A stretch of 64,000 nucleotides of DNA from Hyphomicrobiales bacterium (GTDB lineage: Bacteria; Pseudomonadota; Alphaproteobacteria; Rhizobiales; Rhizobiaceae), in NCBI GenBank assembly GCA_900472925.1, contig UCJU01000004.1:124001-188000 (forward strand), read 5' to 3'. The position numbers and the translations under genes were made by a program. How positions within the stretch are numbered: position 1 is the stretch's first letter; the number at the start of each line of letters is the position of its first letter. The notes beneath the pieces were generated by a model. The model ran no database searches, had not been told where the DNA came from, and saw only the letters and a program-made list of their open reading frames with translations. Shown one piece after another: positions 37,674 to 46,621 of this stretch.

Positions 37674-38650
37674 CGGGCCATGCGACCGCCGAGCAGATTG
37701 CCCAGCGCCGCTGTCAGTTTGGGGTCGAAAATCGAGATTGCAGCGATCAGCACGAGGCTTACGATCGCATCGCTGTAGTAGTAGGGAATGGCGAGCAGCG
37801 TGAAGCCGTTCAGCATTGCCGACATCAGCAAGGTCCCGGCAAGAGTTGCCGGAATGGACGGCGCTCCGAACAGAGCAGCTCCAAGGTAGACCGCAGCAAA
37901 TGCTGGCATCAGCAACTGGTTGCCAGCCGTCACATTCGCCGCGCCTGAGGAAGCGACCAAAAGCGTAATGGCCAGGCAGGACATGGCGCCGCAGAGCGCA
38001 AAGGCTGCAAGTACATAGAGTTTGACACGAATACCCGAAAAGCGGGCGGATACGCGGTTCTCGCCGGTTGCGTAAAAGGCGCGACCGAAACGCGATGCGT
38101 GCAGAACAATCCCGGCAATGACTGCGGCTGCTGCCAGAATAACAACCGGCATATCGAAGGTCAGAATCTTGGCATCGTTCAGGTCGAGAATGCCCGACAT
38201 GAAGAAGTTTTCCGAGATCGAGGTGCCGTTGCTGTAGAAATAGGACAGTCCGATTGCGACGCCGCCGGTTGCAATGGTCGCGACGATATCGGGAAGCCGC
38301 AGATAGGCGATGACAGTGCCGTTGAGCACACCGGCCACGACGCCGATAGCGATGCCGCCGCCGATCGAAAGGCTGAGACTATAACCCGCTGCGAGCAGAA
38401 AGCCGAGCGTCATGGCGCCGAGGGATGCGACGCCGGGAAACGAAAGATCGAATTGCCTGACGACGATGACGAAGGTCAGGCCGATGGCTGCCAGACCGTT
38501 GACAGCCATGTGGCGCAAAAGTCCGTGCAGATTGCCATTGCTGAGATAGACCGGAGCGAACGTCTGGAAGACAGCGGCGATACAGGCAAGCAGTACGATA
38601 AAAGCGCCCAGCCGAAGCACGATCGGTGGAACCTTGAAACCTTCGTTCAT
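37670..38650 (-). CDS. Ribose-type ABC permease, system B (first)
   Basis: A 326-residue permease with TFVIVVRQFDLSFPGVASLG and AAVYLGAALFGAPSIPAT. In the first motif the usual Gly-Gly-Ile-Asp is changed to Arg-Gln-Phe-Asp. It overlaps the ATPase stop by four bases. Confidence 0.88.
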   Translation of the reverse strand: MNEGFKVPPIVLRLGAFIVLLACIAAVFQTFAPVYLSNGNLHGLLRHMAVNGLAAIGLTFVIVVRQFDLSFPGVASLGAMTLGFLLAAGYSLSLSIGGGIAIGVVAGVLNGTVIAYLRLPDIVATIATGGVAIGLSYFYSNGTSISENFFMSGILDLNDAKILTFDMPVVILAAAAVIAGIVLHASRFGRAFYATGENRVSARFSGIRVKLYVLAAFALCGAMSCLAITLLVASSGAANVTAGNQLLMPAFAAVYLGAALFGAPSIPATLAGTLLMSAMLNGFTLLAIPYYYSDAIVSLVLIAAISIFDPKLTAALGNLLGGRMAR

Positions 38651-40161
38651 GACCGTACCCCCATGATACCTGCAGCAAGAAGCTGATCACGGCTAGGAGC
38701 CGCGTCCGTCTGGGCAATTGGACGCCCCTTGTAAAGAGCAAGCGACCTGTCAGCGACGCCGTGGACCTCATCGCAATCGGACGAAATGACGATCACCCCG
38801 GCCTTGTGCGACAACTCCCGCACCAGCGCATACAATGTTGCGCGCGCGCCAATATCGACACCGACAGTCGGCTCCACGAAGATATAGATCCGGGCGTCGC
38901 GGTAGAGCCCTTTTGCGATCACGATCTTCTGCTGGTTGCCACCCGAAAAGGCGCTGACCGGCCGATCCAGCTTTGGCGGTTGGAGCGCGACGCGTCTGGC
39001 CAGATCCTCGGCGGCCTTACGGTTGCGCCCGAAGCGCATGAGGCCGCCGCTCCAAGAGGCCTTGCCGAGATGCGCGACCACCGTGTTGAAAATCACGTCC
39101 TTTGACAGAGTCAGACCCTCTGTGCGCCTGTCACCGGGCACGAGGAAGATGCCGCGCCGGAGTGCGTCGTGCGGGTCTTTCAACTTGACCGGTTGCCCGT
39201 CGATGGTGATCTCGCCTGCATCTGGCCGCATCACACCGAAGAGCGCTTTTGACAATTCATCCACGCCGGAGCCGACCAGGCCGAAAATGCCGAGAATCTC
39301 CCCGCGGCGGAGGGTGAAGCTGATGTCTGTGAAGAGCCCCTTCTTTTCGAGACCCTTGACCTCCATCATCACTTCACCGCCCGCACCGTCTGCCTTGGGA
39401 GGGAAGATGTCGCCGGACTTTTCGTCCAGCATGAGCTCTGGAATCGAAACGCCGTCCTCAAGCGCTTCTTTCGCAGTGAAGGTCGCCACATTGCGACCAC
39501 CGCGAAAAACGGTGAAACGATCTGCGATTTCGAACACCTCTTCGAGGCGATGAGTGATGTAGATGATGGCGATCCCGGCCGCCTTCAGCGTGCGCATCAA
39601 CTGGAAAAGCGATGCTTTTTCACGCTCGGTCAGCGTCGAGGTCGGCTCGTCAAGGATCAGGATCTTGATGTCGTCGCGTCGCAGCGCGTGCAGCACCGCG
39701 ACAATTTCCCGGTCGACGGCCGGCATTTCGCCAACGCGCCGTTCGAGGTCGATTTCGATAGGGAACCGTTGCAGCAGCTTTTGTGCGGCCAACCGCATGG
39801 CCGAACGGTTGATGCGTCCGGTAAGGCCCGGCTTGTGCGCCTCCTCTCCGAGAAAGATATTCTCGACACCGGTAAAGTCGTTGACCAACTCCGGGTGCTG
39901 CTGGACGCAGGCGATGCCTTCCGCGATTGCCGCTGCTGGCGTTCCCAGTTCGACCGGCTTGCCAGCGATTTCAATTGTTCCGGTATCCTTGGCGTAGACA
40001 CCCGACAAAATCTTGATCAACGTCGATTTGCCTGCGCCGTTGACACCCAGCAAAGCATGGATTTCACCGGTTTCCAATTCGAAGTGAACGCCATCCAGTG
40101 CCTTGACGACACCGAAGCGTTTCTCGATTTGCCGCATACTCAATACGGTGGCCATTATCAT
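38647..40161 (-). CDS. Ribose-type ABC ATPase, system B
   Basis: A 504-residue tandem ATPase. The first domain has GVNGAGKST, a degenerate signature region (MPAVDREIVAVLHAL) and Walker B ILILDEPTSTL. The second has GLVGSGVDELSK and FSGGNQQKIVIAKGL. The segment YIFVEPTVGVDIG replaces the usual LDEPT with FVEPT, keeping the Glu. Two adjacent in-frame ATGs at 40161 and 40155 are both possible starts. It shares the operon with a second, separately encoded ATPase. Confidence 0.9.
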   Translation of the reverse strand: MIMATVLSMRQIEKRFGVVKALDGVHFELETGEIHALLGVNGAGKSTLIKILSGVYAKDTGTIEIAGKPVELGTPAAAIAEGIACVQQHPELVNDFTGVENIFLGEEAHKPGLTGRINRSAMRLAAQKLLQRFPIEIDLERRVGEMPAVDREIVAVLHALRRDDIKILILDEPTSTLTEREKASLFQLMRTLKAAGIAIIYITHRLEEVFEIADRFTVFRGGRNVATFTAKEALEDGVSIPELMLDEKSGDIFPPKADGAGGEVMMEVKGLEKKGLFTDISFTLRRGEILGIFGLVGSGVDELSKALFGVMRPDAGEITIDGQPVKLKDPHDALRRGIFLVPGDRRTEGLTLSKDVIFNTVVAHLGKASWSGGLMRFGRNRKAAEDLARRVALQPPKLDRPVSAFSGGNQQKIVIAKGLYRDARIYIFVEPTVGVDIGARATLYALVRELSHKAGVIVISSDCDEVHGVADRSLALYKGRPIAQTDAAPSRDQLLAAGIMGVRS

Positions 40162-40181
40162 GTCCCGATTGTTGGTGTGCG

Positions 40182-40204
40182 GCGGGCCGACGTTTCGGAC
40201 CCGC
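40182..40204 (-). other. Hairpin between system-B binding protein and ATPase genes
   Basis: GCGGGCCGA pairs with TCGG-A-CCCGC across a 4-base loop, with a single bulged A. It lies in the 60-base gap after the binding-protein stop. Such stems often protect the abundant binding-protein message from 3' decay. Confidence 0.45.
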
Positions 40205-40220
40205 CTTTGATGAATGCGCT

Positions 40221-41261
40221 TTAGAGTGCGCGTGGCCAGCCAAGCTTGAGAGCCTCGCCGGGTTGGTCGTAATTGTCCGGTATCTCGGAAAGGTTTTTCA
40301 AACTGTCCTGGGTGACAGCGTAGGACGGTGTGATGACGAAGCGTGGTGCTTTGCGTCCGGCTGCGACCTCATGCGCGTAAAACGCGTTCATGTAGGCCAT
40401 CTCATAAAAGCTTTGCGCCATCGTAAGTGCGAAGGGCGATCCGGCCTTGATGTATTCAAAGGACTGCTTGCCGCCATCGATGCCGGTGATGAACACCTTG
40501 CGGGAGGCTGCGCGGATGGCAAGCGTGCCTTCGGAGGCGGCGCCATCCCAGGCGCACCATATGGCGTCCAGTTCGGGATTGGCCGTTAGGATATTGTCCA
40601 CCACCTGGCGTGGCGTCGTGGTTCCGCCCAGCGCAAACGCAATTTCCGAAACAATTGTAATATCGGGGAAGCGGATAAAGACCGAGCGCGCCCCGAGCGT
40701 GCGCTGATCCCAGGATTCGTTGGAAGGAAGACTGACCAGCGCCACCTTGCCCTTACCGTTGAGGCGCTTGGCGATATATTCCGCACCGGCAGCACCCAGG
40801 CCGAAATTGTTGGACATGGCAGTCGAGGTAACGGTGGTGTTGGGCACATAACTGTCGCCACAGAAGATCGGAATGCCGGATGCGACAGCGGCCTGTACGG
40901 CTGGAGATATAGCTGCGGCATCGGCTGGTGTGATGAAGATGGCAGCGGGCTTGGATGCAACGAATGCCGCGATCTGGTCCGCCTGCTTTTTGATGTCATA
41001 ATTGGCGTCGGCGATTGTCAACGACCCACCCAGACGCTGTATCGCATCCTTGTAGCCATTGACGATGTGACGGCCAGATTCCCATACGGTCCAGCCCAGC
41101 GATGCACAGAATTTCAAATCCTGCGCGTAGGCGAAATTGGGTCTGCCGAGTGCTGCGGCCACCGTCATTGCGGCGCCTGCGCTCAACACGCCACGTCGCG
41201 TCAGTTTCAGGCTGGAGAGACCGGTCTCTTCACCCTGCATTCCGATTTCAGTGTCAGACAT
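40221..41261 (-). CDS. Sugar ABC substrate-binding protein, system B (Tat-type signal)
   Basis: A 346-residue periplasmic sugar-binding protein of the ribose type. The N-terminal LTRRGVLSAGAAMTVAAAL is a twin-arginine export signal, so it probably crosses the membrane folded. The ligand-domain blocks FITPADAAAISPAVQAAVASG and ITGIDGGKQSFEYI are typical. The ATG at 41261 is preferred to an upstream in-frame start because GGAGGAAG precedes it at good spacing. It precedes its ATPase and permeases in the operon. Confidence 0.9.
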   Translation of the reverse strand: MSDTEIGMQGEETGLSSLKLTRRGVLSAGAAMTVAAALGRPNFAYAQDLKFCASLGWTVWESGRHIVNGYKDAIQRLGGSLTIADANYDIKKQADQIAAFVASKPAAIFITPADAAAISPAVQAAVASGIPIFCGDSYVPNTTVTSTAMSNNFGLGAAGAEYIAKRLNGKGKVALVSLPSNESWDQRTLGARSVFIRFPDITIVSEIAFALGGTTTPRQVVDNILTANPELDAIWCAWDGAASEGTLAIRAASRKVFITGIDGGKQSFEYIKAGSPFALTMAQSFYEMAYMNAFYAHEVAAGRKAPRFVITPSYAVTQDSLKNLSEIPDNYDQPGEALKLGWPRAL

Positions 41262-41324
41262 AGATAACTTCCTCCCGTCAACACGACCGGAACCATCCGG
41301 CCGTCTCATCTCCCGACGCCGCCG

Positions 41325-42437
41325 TTAAAACGACTGGCGCATGATCTCCAGATAGTCTTCTTTCGTGGCCAGCCGCGGGTTCGTTGCATGGCAATGATCC
41401 TTTAGCGCCTCGCCCGAAACCTTGTTCATCATGGCTTCCGTCACACCCATGGCACCGAGCCCGGAGGGCATTCCGATGTCGTGATTGAGCGCTGAGATGA
41501 CAGCATCGGGTTCACCACCCAGAATGTTCGTCAGCACATCCCACTTCTCGCCGATGACAGACCGGTTGAATTGCAACACCGCTGGCATCAGCACGGCATT
41601 GAGCGTGCCATGGTGCAGGTTGAGTTCCCTGATCGCCCCAAGCGGGTGGGTCAGAGCGTGCACGGCACCCAGCCCCTTCTGAAATGCCATCGCGCCCTCG
41701 AGCGCCGCCATCATCATGTCCCAGCGCGCTTTGCGATCCTGGCCATTCTTCACGGCCTGCCGGATAGCGGGAAAGCCACGCTTCAGACCATCCAGCGCGA
41801 TAGCTTCGGCAGGCGGATTGATGGAGGGCGCCATATAGGTTTCGAGACAGTGCGACAGTGCATCCATGCCCGTTGCCGCAGTCAGGAAGGGTGGAAGCCC
41901 GTGGGTCAATTCCGGATCGCATAGCGCGATGCTGGGCAACATGAAACCGCTCAAAATACCCAGCTTGCGGCCCTCGGCCGTAATGATGACAGCCGCACGA
42001 CCCACTTCGGAGCCGGTGCCGGATGTCGTCGGCACGGCGATCATTGGGCAGATCCGCCCATGGATGCGGGATGCACCACCTTCGACAGCAGTATATTGCG
42101 CCAGCGGTCCTTCATGGCCGCTGAGCAAGCGGACGGCCTTGGCAAGATCGAGTGAAGAGCCGCCGCCCAGCCCGACAATCCCGTCGCACCCTTCCTTGAC
42201 GTAGAGCGCACAAGCGGCCTCGACCGCCTCTTCTGTCGGGTTGGCAGGTGTTCCGTCAAACACGATGGGACGCTCGGAAAACAGGCCAAGAACCCGCTCC
42301 ACCAATCCGGTCGAAACGAGGCCGCGATCGGTCGCGATCAGCGGTCGGTGCACGCCAAGTTCGGCAAGAAGCGCCGGTAAGCGTGAAATCGCTCCCTCTT
42401 CGAATTCGATACGCGTCAGATAATTGATCAAGGCCAT
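41325..42437 (-). CDS. Iron-containing alcohol dehydrogenase (group III)
   Basis: A 370-residue NAD(P)-dependent dehydrogenase. The cofactor motif is GLGGGSSLDLAKAV, and metal ligands are visible in TGMDALSHCLE (Asp, His), GAVHALTHPLG and LNLHHGTLNA. It is the first gene of the 12-gene - strand operon. A role as lactaldehyde/1,2-propanediol-type or maleylacetate-type reductase is possible; in a 6-deoxyhexose pathway reduction or oxidation of lactaldehyde is plausible but unproven. Confidence 0.88.
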   Translation of the reverse strand: MALINYLTRIEFEEGAISRLPALLAELGVHRPLIATDRGLVSTGLVERVLGLFSERPIVFDGTPANPTEEAVEAACALYVKEGCDGIVGLGGGSSLDLAKAVRLLSGHEGPLAQYTAVEGGASRIHGRICPMIAVPTTSGTGSEVGRAAVIITAEGRKLGILSGFMLPSIALCDPELTHGLPPFLTAATGMDALSHCLETYMAPSINPPAEAIALDGLKRGFPAIRQAVKNGQDRKARWDMMMAALEGAMAFQKGLGAVHALTHPLGAIRELNLHHGTLNAVLMPAVLQFNRSVIGEKWDVLTNILGGEPDAVISALNHDIGMPSGLGAMGVTEAMMNKVSGEALKDHCHATNPRLATKEDYLEIMRQSF

Positions 42438-42741
42438 GTCGAGTATTCACCTGTTGCCGAGGCTTGTCAGAGTTGATGGTGAACGACAGGCCGACGCCGT
42501 GTCCTTTCACGCACAACAATGACTATCGCCGTTGGTTTCCTGCTCTTTGCTGGATCACACCGGGCTCCCGACCGATGCTTCTCCTCCTCTGTCGGCAGCG
42601 TTTAAATTTTCACTTGCGCCGCCAACTAATATATGAGTTATATAAAGGCAGAAGGCAATTCGTCTGTCAACGGAAATTATAGAACATAGAAATGCCCGTT
42701 TTTTGAGGCTTTAGGTTGAAATCGCTGGGAACACACTAAAG
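42438..42741. promoter_or_regulatory. Divergent control region of the deoxyhexose locus
   Basis: A 304-base spacer between the divergent - strand operon and the GntR-led + operon, without a convincing gene. An AT-rich block (about 42625-42646, TAATATATGAGTTATATAA) lies some 100 bases before the GntR gene, and a TATAGA-like element follows near 42678. They are candidate promoter and operator elements. No perfect palindrome was found. Confidence 0.45.
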
Positions 42742-43413
42742 ATGAAGATCGCTCCAAAATCCGAATTGATATATGGGTCGCTCCGCCAAGCAATTGTGCA
42801 TTTGGAGATGCAGCCCGGTGCAGTGATCTCGGAAAAAGACCTGTGTGTTGAGCTGGGTGTATCACGCACGCCGGTTCGTGAGGCGCTCCAGCGGCTTGCC
42901 GACGAAGGCCTTGTGGATATTTTTCCGCACTCCGGCACCTATGTCAGCCGCATCTCTTTCACCGTCGCCGAAGAAGGTTTCGTCATCCGGCGAGCGCTGG
43001 AAATCGAAAGTGTTCGCAAGGCGGCAACACTCATCAAGGACGCCCATATCGCTGAACTCGACACGATGGTGGAGGGTATGCGAACGCTTCTGGCAAACAA
43101 CACGCTGGATCGATATCTCGACGCCGACGACGCGCTGCATGGCAGGATCGCGTTGATCAGCGGTTATCCACGCATCTGGAAATTCATCACCCTTGCCAAG
43201 GTCCACCTCGACCGGATGCGCCAGCTGAGCGCGCCGGTGCCGGGGCATCTCGCGATGGTGACAGAACAGCACGAAGCCATCGTCAAGGCTTTGAAAAACC
43301 GCAGCGCCGACCAGGCTGAGCTGGCCATGCGCATCCATCTCGATTCCTCGTTCGCGGTCATGGCCAATATGTACGAGGACAAGATCGCCTTGTTCGAAAG
43401 GAAGGAGGACTGA
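42742..43413 (+). CDS. GntR-family regulator (FadR/FCD subfamily)
   Basis: A 223-residue regulator with VSRTPVREALQRLADEGLV in the winged helix and an FCD domain (LDADDALHGRIALIS; VTEQHEAIVKAL). It leads the + operon, with its stop one base before the dehydratase start; the AAGGAGG for that gene lies within its last codons. It most likely represses both divergent operons in the absence of a pathway intermediate. Its DNA-reading region resembles that of the regulator at 14263. Confidence 0.9.
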   Translation: MKIAPKSELIYGSLRQAIVHLEMQPGAVISEKDLCVELGVSRTPVREALQRLADEGLVDIFPHSGTYVSRISFTVAEEGFVIRRALEIESVRKAATLIKDAHIAELDTMVEGMRTLLANNTLDRYLDADDALHGRIALISGYPRIWKFITLAKVHLDRMRQLSAPVPGHLAMVTEQHEAIVKALKNRSADQAELAMRIHLDSSFAVMANMYEDKIALFERKED

Positions 43414-43414
43414 C

Positions 43415-44953
43415 ATGACAGCCTACAGCACCGGCTCTCCATTCCTGCGCCTGAATCCCCGAGACAATGTCCTGATTGCCCGTGTTTCGCTGGACCCGGC
43501 ACCGTTTTCCGAACTTGGCGGTGCATCGCTGTCCGAACGGATCACGCAGGGGCACAAGGTTGCGATTTCGCCCATGAAGGTCGGGGAAGCCGTCATCAAA
43601 TACGGCCAGATCATCGGTTTCGCCAGCAAGGATATCGGCATCGGCGAGCATGTTCACACCCACAACATGGCCATGGGCGATGTCGAACTCGCTCATGAAT
43701 TCTGCGTCGATGCCCGCGAGCCCAACTTTGTCCCCGTTTCCGAACGCGCATCCTTTATGGGCTATGCGCGGCCAAGCGGGCTGGCCGGTACGCGCAATTA
43801 CGTCGCGATCATCTCCTCGGTAAACTGTTCCGCCACGGTTTCACGGGCGATTGCGAGCCACTTTACCACTTCGGGTCGACTGAACGATTTCGCGAATGTC
43901 GATGGCATAATCGCTCTCACCCATGGTGGTGGTTGCGCCATCAACACCAAGACCGAGGGCTATTCATTTCTGACCCGAACGCTTGCAGGTTATGCGACCC
44001 ATCCCAATGTCGGTGGCGTGGTGATGATCGGTCTTGGATGTGAGACCAACCAGATACCTGCACTGCTCACAGCACATGGTTTGGTGGAAGGAGATCGCTT
44101 CCGCACGATGACGATCCAGGCGACAGGCGGCACGCGGCGCACGATCGAAGAAGGCATCGCGGCGATCGAGGCCATGCTTCCTGCCATCAACAGTGATGTG
44201 CGCACGTCCCAGCCAGCTTCGATGCTGAAGCTTGCGCTGGAATGCGGCGGGTCCGACGGATATTCCGGCATCTCCGCCAACCCTGCGCTGGGTTATGCCT
44301 CCGACCTGCTGATCCGCCATGGCGGCACGACCTGTCTTGCCGAAACGCCTGAAATCTATGGGGCCGAACACCTGCTGACCCGTAGGGCGGCATCGCCTGC
44401 TGTCGCGGAGAAACTGTTGAAACGCATCGATTGGTGGAGGGACTACGCCGAGCGCGGCAATGCCGAACTCAACAACAATCCCTCACACGGCAACAAGGCG
44501 GGCGGCCTGACGACGATCCTTGAGAAGTCACTGGGCGCCGTCGCCAAGGGCGGTACGTCGCGTCTCAACGCCGTCTACGAATATGCCGAAAAAATCACCC
44601 AATCCGGCTTCGTCTTTATGGACACGCCCGGCTACGATCCTGTTGCCGTGACGGGACAGGTGGCGGGCGGTTGCAATCTCATCTGCTTTACCACCGGGCG
44701 CGGTTCCGTTTCCGGGTTCAAACCTGCACCCTCGCTGAAGCTTGCAACCAATACGCCGATGTTCGAGCGGATGAGCGAGGACATGGATATCAATTGCGGC
44801 ACCATCGTCACCGGTGACGAAACGGTCGAGCAGGCCGGAGAGCGCATCTTCCAATTGGTTCTCGACACCGCGTCTGGAAGAAAGACCGCGAGCGAAACCT
44901 ACGATTATGGCGATAACGAATTCGTGCCCTGGCAGGTCGGGGCAGTGATGTAA
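43415..44953 (+). CDS. UxaA-family sugar-acid dehydratase
   Basis: A 512-residue, full-length altronate/galactarate-dehydratase type enzyme. An N-terminal SAF domain (about 15-95, with GIGEHVHTHN) is joined to the catalytic part starting GYARPSGLAGTRNYVAIIS, with VNCSATVSRAI, NPSHGNKAGGLTTILEKSLG and TTGRGSVSGFKPAPSLKLATN. These iron enzymes make 2-keto-3-deoxy sugar acids. With mutarotase, reductase and lactonase next door, an L-fuconate-type substrate is inferred. An alternative is altronate or galactonate. Confidence 0.88.
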   Translation: MTAYSTGSPFLRLNPRDNVLIARVSLDPAPFSELGGASLSERITQGHKVAISPMKVGEAVIKYGQIIGFASKDIGIGEHVHTHNMAMGDVELAHEFCVDAREPNFVPVSERASFMGYARPSGLAGTRNYVAIISSVNCSATVSRAIASHFTTSGRLNDFANVDGIIALTHGGGCAINTKTEGYSFLTRTLAGYATHPNVGGVVMIGLGCETNQIPALLTAHGLVEGDRFRTMTIQATGGTRRTIEEGIAAIEAMLPAINSDVRTSQPASMLKLALECGGSDGYSGISANPALGYASDLLIRHGGTTCLAETPEIYGAEHLLTRRAASPAVAEKLLKRIDWWRDYAERGNAELNNNPSHGNKAGGLTTILEKSLGAVAKGGTSRLNAVYEYAEKITQSGFVFMDTPGYDPVAVTGQVAGGCNLICFTTGRGSVSGFKPAPSLKLATNTPMFERMSEDMDINCGTIVTGDETVEQAGERIFQLVLDTASGRKTASETYDYGDNEFVPWQVGAVM

Positions 44954-45007
44954 CGCATGTGAAGGTACGTGGCTGCGCGGGATGGGCGCGCCAACGGGAG
45001 GAGTGAC

Positions 45008-46567
45008 ATGAACGCGATCAAAGATTTTTATGACGTCATTATCATCGGCGCAGGTGTCGGTGGCGGCGCGATGGCCAACCGGCTTGCAGGCCGCGGACGC
45101 AGCATTCTGATGATCGAGCGCGGACCACGGCTGCCCCGCGAACCCGACAACTGGAGCGTCGATGCTGTCTTCCATACGCGCAAATACGCAACCAAGGAAA
45201 CATGGCGCGACCGCGACGGCAAGGATTTCAACCCCAGCACCTATTACTATGTTGGTGGCAACAGTAAATTCTTCGGTGCAGCGACCTTGCGCTTCCGGGC
45301 CGAGGACTTCGGTGACCTTAAGCATGAGGCTGGCGTTGCACCCGCATGGCCGGTCACATACGACGAATTCGCACCCTATTACGATGTCGCAGAACGGTTG
45401 ATGGGAACTCACGGCACCGCCGGCATGGACCCCACGGAGCCGCCGCGTTCCGGGCCGATGCCCTATCCGGCTATCGGTCACGAGCCTGAAATCGCTTTCT
45501 TCGATAAGAAGCTGCGGGAGAAAGGGCTTCGTCCTTTTCCTCTGCCCATTGCTATCGATTACCATCAGGGTGGAAGTTGTATCCGCTGTCGCACCTGTGA
45601 CGGCTTTGCCTGTCAATTGGGTGCAAAGGGCGATGCGGAAGTCAGGCTGGTCAATCCGGCCCTTGCCAAAGGTGATGTCGATCTGGTGACGGAAGCTTTC
45701 GTCCACAGATTGTTGACCGACCCGACCGGCAAGCGCGTGACGGGAATCGAGATCATCCATGCCGGGCAAACCCGCACGATCTCTGCCGACCTGTTTATTT
45801 CCAGCGCCGGTGCAATCAATTCGTCTGCCTTGCTGTTGCGTTCTGCCAACGACGCCCACAAGCGCGGTCTCGGCAATAACATGTCGGATCAGCTGGGTCG
45901 CAATTACATGGCGCACAACAACACGGCGATGATGGCAATCTCTCCGTTCAAGAAGAATCGCGTGACATTCCAGAAGTCGATGGCGATCAATGATTATTAT
46001 CTCGCCAACAGTGAAAAACCCTATCCGCTGGGCAATGTGCAGGGGCTTGGGAAACTGCAGGGCGGCATGCTGACGGCAAATGCGCGCTGGGCACCGGAAT
46101 GGCTGATGGCAATATTTGCCGAACGTAGCGTCGACTGGTGGTTGATGTCCGAAGACCTGCCCGATCCTGAAAACCGGGTTACACTCGACGCCGATGGCAA
46201 AATCCGGCTGAGCTACACCGCCAACAACCTGAAATCTCACAACGAACTAGTTCAGGTTTGGAGCCGCCACATGCGCTCTCTTGGTTACCCGCTGATCATC
46301 ACCAACAAAATGGACATCAAGGTTTCGATGCACCAATGCGGCACGGCCCGATTCGGCAATGATCCGAAGACATCCGTACTTGATCCCCACTGCAAGGTCT
46401 GGGACGTCGATAACCTCTATGTGGTGGACGCGTCCTTCCTGCCCTCATCGACGGCACTCAACCCGTCCTTGACGATTGTCGCACAAGCGACACGCACGGC
46501 AGACCACATTCTGAGTCAATGGGGCGAGGTCAAAATGCAGCCGATCACAACGTCATCGGTCGCCTGA
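45008..46567 (+). CDS. GMC-family FAD-dependent oxidoreductase
   Basis: A 519-residue flavoenzyme. The FAD motif is IIIGAGVGGGAMANRLAGRG, and the catalytic C-terminal pair is the His of MHQCGTARFG and the Asn of TALNPSLTIV. A cysteine group CIRCRTCDGFAC lies near residue 200. No signal peptide is seen. Family members oxidise sugars, polyols or sugar alcohols. The ATG at 45008 follows GGGAGGAG; an upstream in-frame start lacks one. Its step is not in the standard fucose route, so it may channel a polyol or a side substrate. Confidence 0.86.
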   Translation: MNAIKDFYDVIIIGAGVGGGAMANRLAGRGRSILMIERGPRLPREPDNWSVDAVFHTRKYATKETWRDRDGKDFNPSTYYYVGGNSKFFGAATLRFRAEDFGDLKHEAGVAPAWPVTYDEFAPYYDVAERLMGTHGTAGMDPTEPPRSGPMPYPAIGHEPEIAFFDKKLREKGLRPFPLPIAIDYHQGGSCIRCRTCDGFACQLGAKGDAEVRLVNPALAKGDVDLVTEAFVHRLLTDPTGKRVTGIEIIHAGQTRTISADLFISSAGAINSSALLLRSANDAHKRGLGNNMSDQLGRNYMAHNNTAMMAISPFKKNRVTFQKSMAINDYYLANSEKPYPLGNVQGLGKLQGGMLTANARWAPEWLMAIFAERSVDWWLMSEDLPDPENRVTLDADGKIRLSYTANNLKSHNELVQVWSRHMRSLGYPLIITNKMDIKVSMHQCGTARFGNDPKTSVLDPHCKVWDVDNLYVVDASFLPSSTALNPSLTIVAQATRTADHILSQWGEVKMQPITTSSVA

Positions 46568-46621
46568 CCCGCTCCGTGTGGAGGCACAGGATCATATTTT
46601 CAAAACTGGAGGACGTTGCCG

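Noticed and set aside
44528-46240. A 570-codon open frame on the - strand opposite the UxaA and GMC genes
   Set aside because: It is antisense to two clear enzyme genes with full motifs, has no recognisable family, is rich in His/Arg/Ala as expected of GC-skewed shadow frames, and has no ribosome site.
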